Source of the DNA: Planctomycetaceae bacterium
GTDB taxonomy: Bacteria > Planctomycetota > Planctomycetia > Pirellulales > UBA1268
Assembly: GCA_009691925.1 (NCBI GenBank)
Contig: SIAG01000314.1
Span: forward strand, 1-5,065
DNA: 5,065 nucleotides
Direction: 5' to 3'
The notes below the pieces were generated by a model. It was not told the DNA's origin, did no database searches, and saw nothing but the letters and a program-made list of their open reading frames with translations. This document shows positions 4,016 to 5,065 of this stretch, piece after piece. A program made the position numbers and the translations under genes. Positions within the stretch are counted from its first letter, which is position 1. Every line of letters begins with the position of its first letter.

Positions 4016-5065
4016 TCAGGCCACTCGATAGATCGACAGGGTTCCAGAACGGTCTCCGACGGCCAGCATGCCGCCGCCGGTCGTCCAAGCGAGCGCCGTC
4101 ACCTCGGCCTCAAGCTGGATCGAGTGTTCCGCTTCGATCTCAGGAGGTAAGTCGGCGACTCGCGACGCCCGAGGTCGCCGCAGCGTTGGCATGAACAGGC
4201 ACACCTGCCCGTCGGCGCCGCCGCTGGCGAGCACTCCGCCCTGCGGCTGCCAGGCGACCGCCGTCACGAACCCGAAGTGCCCCTCCAGCACCGTCGGCGT
4301 CCGCCCCTTCGGACCCGCCCCCGCGGCATCCCAAAGGATCACGCCCGAGCCGGCCGCGGTGGCGAGCCAGCGGCCGTCGTCACTCCATGAGAGCGCGAGC
4401 ACCTTTGCCGGAAAGCCCCACATTTGCAGCGTTTCACCCGTTTGGACGACCACGAAGAGAATCGTGGAATCCTGATTACCGCACGCGAGATACTTGCCCT
4501 GCGGCTGCCAGCCGAGCATGAGCGACGAGCCCTTGAGCGCCACATGGTCGGTCGGCCCAGCAGCGGTGGCCGTCAGATACGCAACACCCCCGTACGCTGC
4601 TGTCGCGATTCGGCTACCGTCGGGTTGCCAGGCGATGTCGGCCACGGTGCTCGCATGCTCGTCCGATATACCGACAGGCTCGCCGACGGACGTCCACACG
4701 CCCACTCGGCGGCCCACGGTGGCGGCGAACCGACCGCCATCCGGCCGCCATGCGATCCGCTCCGCCCAGTTCGTGCCGGTCTCGAAGTTCGCAGCCAGGC
4801 CGCCGTCGGCTGCCCGCCAGAGTTGCACCCTGCCATCCTGTCCGCCCGAGGCGACGACCGCGCCGCCCGGCTGGACCGCGAGCGCGAGTCCACCGCCGGA
4901 GTGCTCGCCGATCCGTCGGCCGTTCGCCGTCGCCCCATCGGCCAGCCACACGCCACCAGCGGCCGTGATCGCGGCCAGGCGGCTGCCCTGCAGAAAATGC
5001 ACGGCGACCACCGCTTCGTCGAGACGCAGTGTCGAAACCTTCTGCAGCGAGAGGCCGCCGCGGAG
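4016..5065 (-). CDS. WD40-repeat beta-propeller protein (partial, N-terminus outside window)
   Basis: The frame is open from the right edge to TGA at 4016-4018 (349 codons). A GTG at 5011 is possible as a start, but the 18 codons upstream of it read as the same protein (LRLDEAVVAVHFLQGSRLAA), so the true start lies outside. About eight WD40-type blades can be counted, each with a hydrophobic-A-W-x-P-x-G turn and a strand ending in W or F. Examples are VADIAWQPDGSRIATAAYGG, VLALSWSDDGRWLATAAGSG and VTAVAWQPQGGVLASGGADG. These fit one closed seven- or eight-bladed propeller. The part seen has no catalytic domain, so a binding scaffold is likely. No signal peptide can be judged. It is the first visible gene of the run leading into DUF1826 and the lipoprotein. 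A COG0523/CobW GTPase would be my guess for the gene upstream. Confidence 0.92.
   Translation of the reverse strand, partial: LRGGLSLQKVSTLRLDEAVVAVHFLQGSRLAAITAAGGVWLADGATANGRRIGEHSGGGLALAVQPGGAVVASGGQDGRVQLWRAADGGLAANFETGTNWAERIAWRPDGGRFAATVGRRVGVWTSVGEPVGISDEHASTVADIAWQPDGSRIATAAYGGVAYLTATAAGPTDHVALKGSSLMLGWQPQGKYLACGNQDSTILFVVVQTGETLQMWGFPAKVLALSWSDDGRWLATAAGSGVILWDAAGAGPKGRTPTVLEGHFGFVTAVAWQPQGGVLASGGADGQVCLFMPTLRRPRASRVADLPPEIEAEHSIQLEAEVTALAWTTGGGMLAVGDRSGTLSIYRVA

Noticed and set aside
3468..4031. A 187-codon plus-strand frame
   Set aside because: It is fully antisense to DUF1826, whose motifs are clear on the minus strand.

Overview
This is a GC-rich bacterial window. The combination of gene families (a large-recombinase tail, an E-type PIN toxin followed by its short partner, and a WD40 / DUF1826 / His-rich lipoprotein run) suggests a planctomycete, but that assignment is inference from gene style and not from a marker gene. 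Two intact-looking cellular blocks flank a central patch of mobile, broken and selfish DNA.

Left block (1-750, minus): the N-terminal 250 residues of a molybdopterin oxidoreductase with an N-terminal 4Fe-4S motif. It runs off the left edge.

Central accessory patch (about 751-2701). Upstream of the oxidoreductase lies a non-coding stretch with a run of perfect hairpins. The densest part (924-1047) is bounded by imperfect terminal inverted repeats and looks like a small non-autonomous element. It abuts the C-terminal remnant of a large serine recombinase (plus strand, about 1048-1500). Next comes a minus-strand toxin-antitoxin pair: a PIN-domain toxin (1739-2224) followed, with a 20-base overlap, by a 62-residue partner (1570-1758). 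A strong plus-strand intrinsic terminator (2341-2381) sits six bases ahead of the ribosome binding site of a small plus-strand gene (2398-2701). That gene appears frameshifted at an A4 run.

Right block (2761-5065, minus): a three-gene set that is probably one transcript. A WD40 beta-propeller protein (5' end outside the window) is followed after 32 bases by a DUF1826 protein, and after a further 62 bases by a lipoprotein with a His/Asp-rich segment. DUF1826 proteins are known from zinc-starvation gene clusters in proteobacteria, and the His-rich lipoprotein fits a metal-handling role. I therefore read this block as a candidate metal-homeostasis module. DUF1826 also carries an H-x-D ... H ... 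R pattern spaced like that of Fe(II)/2-oxoglutarate oxygenases.

The items most worth following are the multi-hairpin element at 924-1047, the terminator-leader arrangement at 2225-2400, and the metal module with the possible enzymatic signature in DUF1826.
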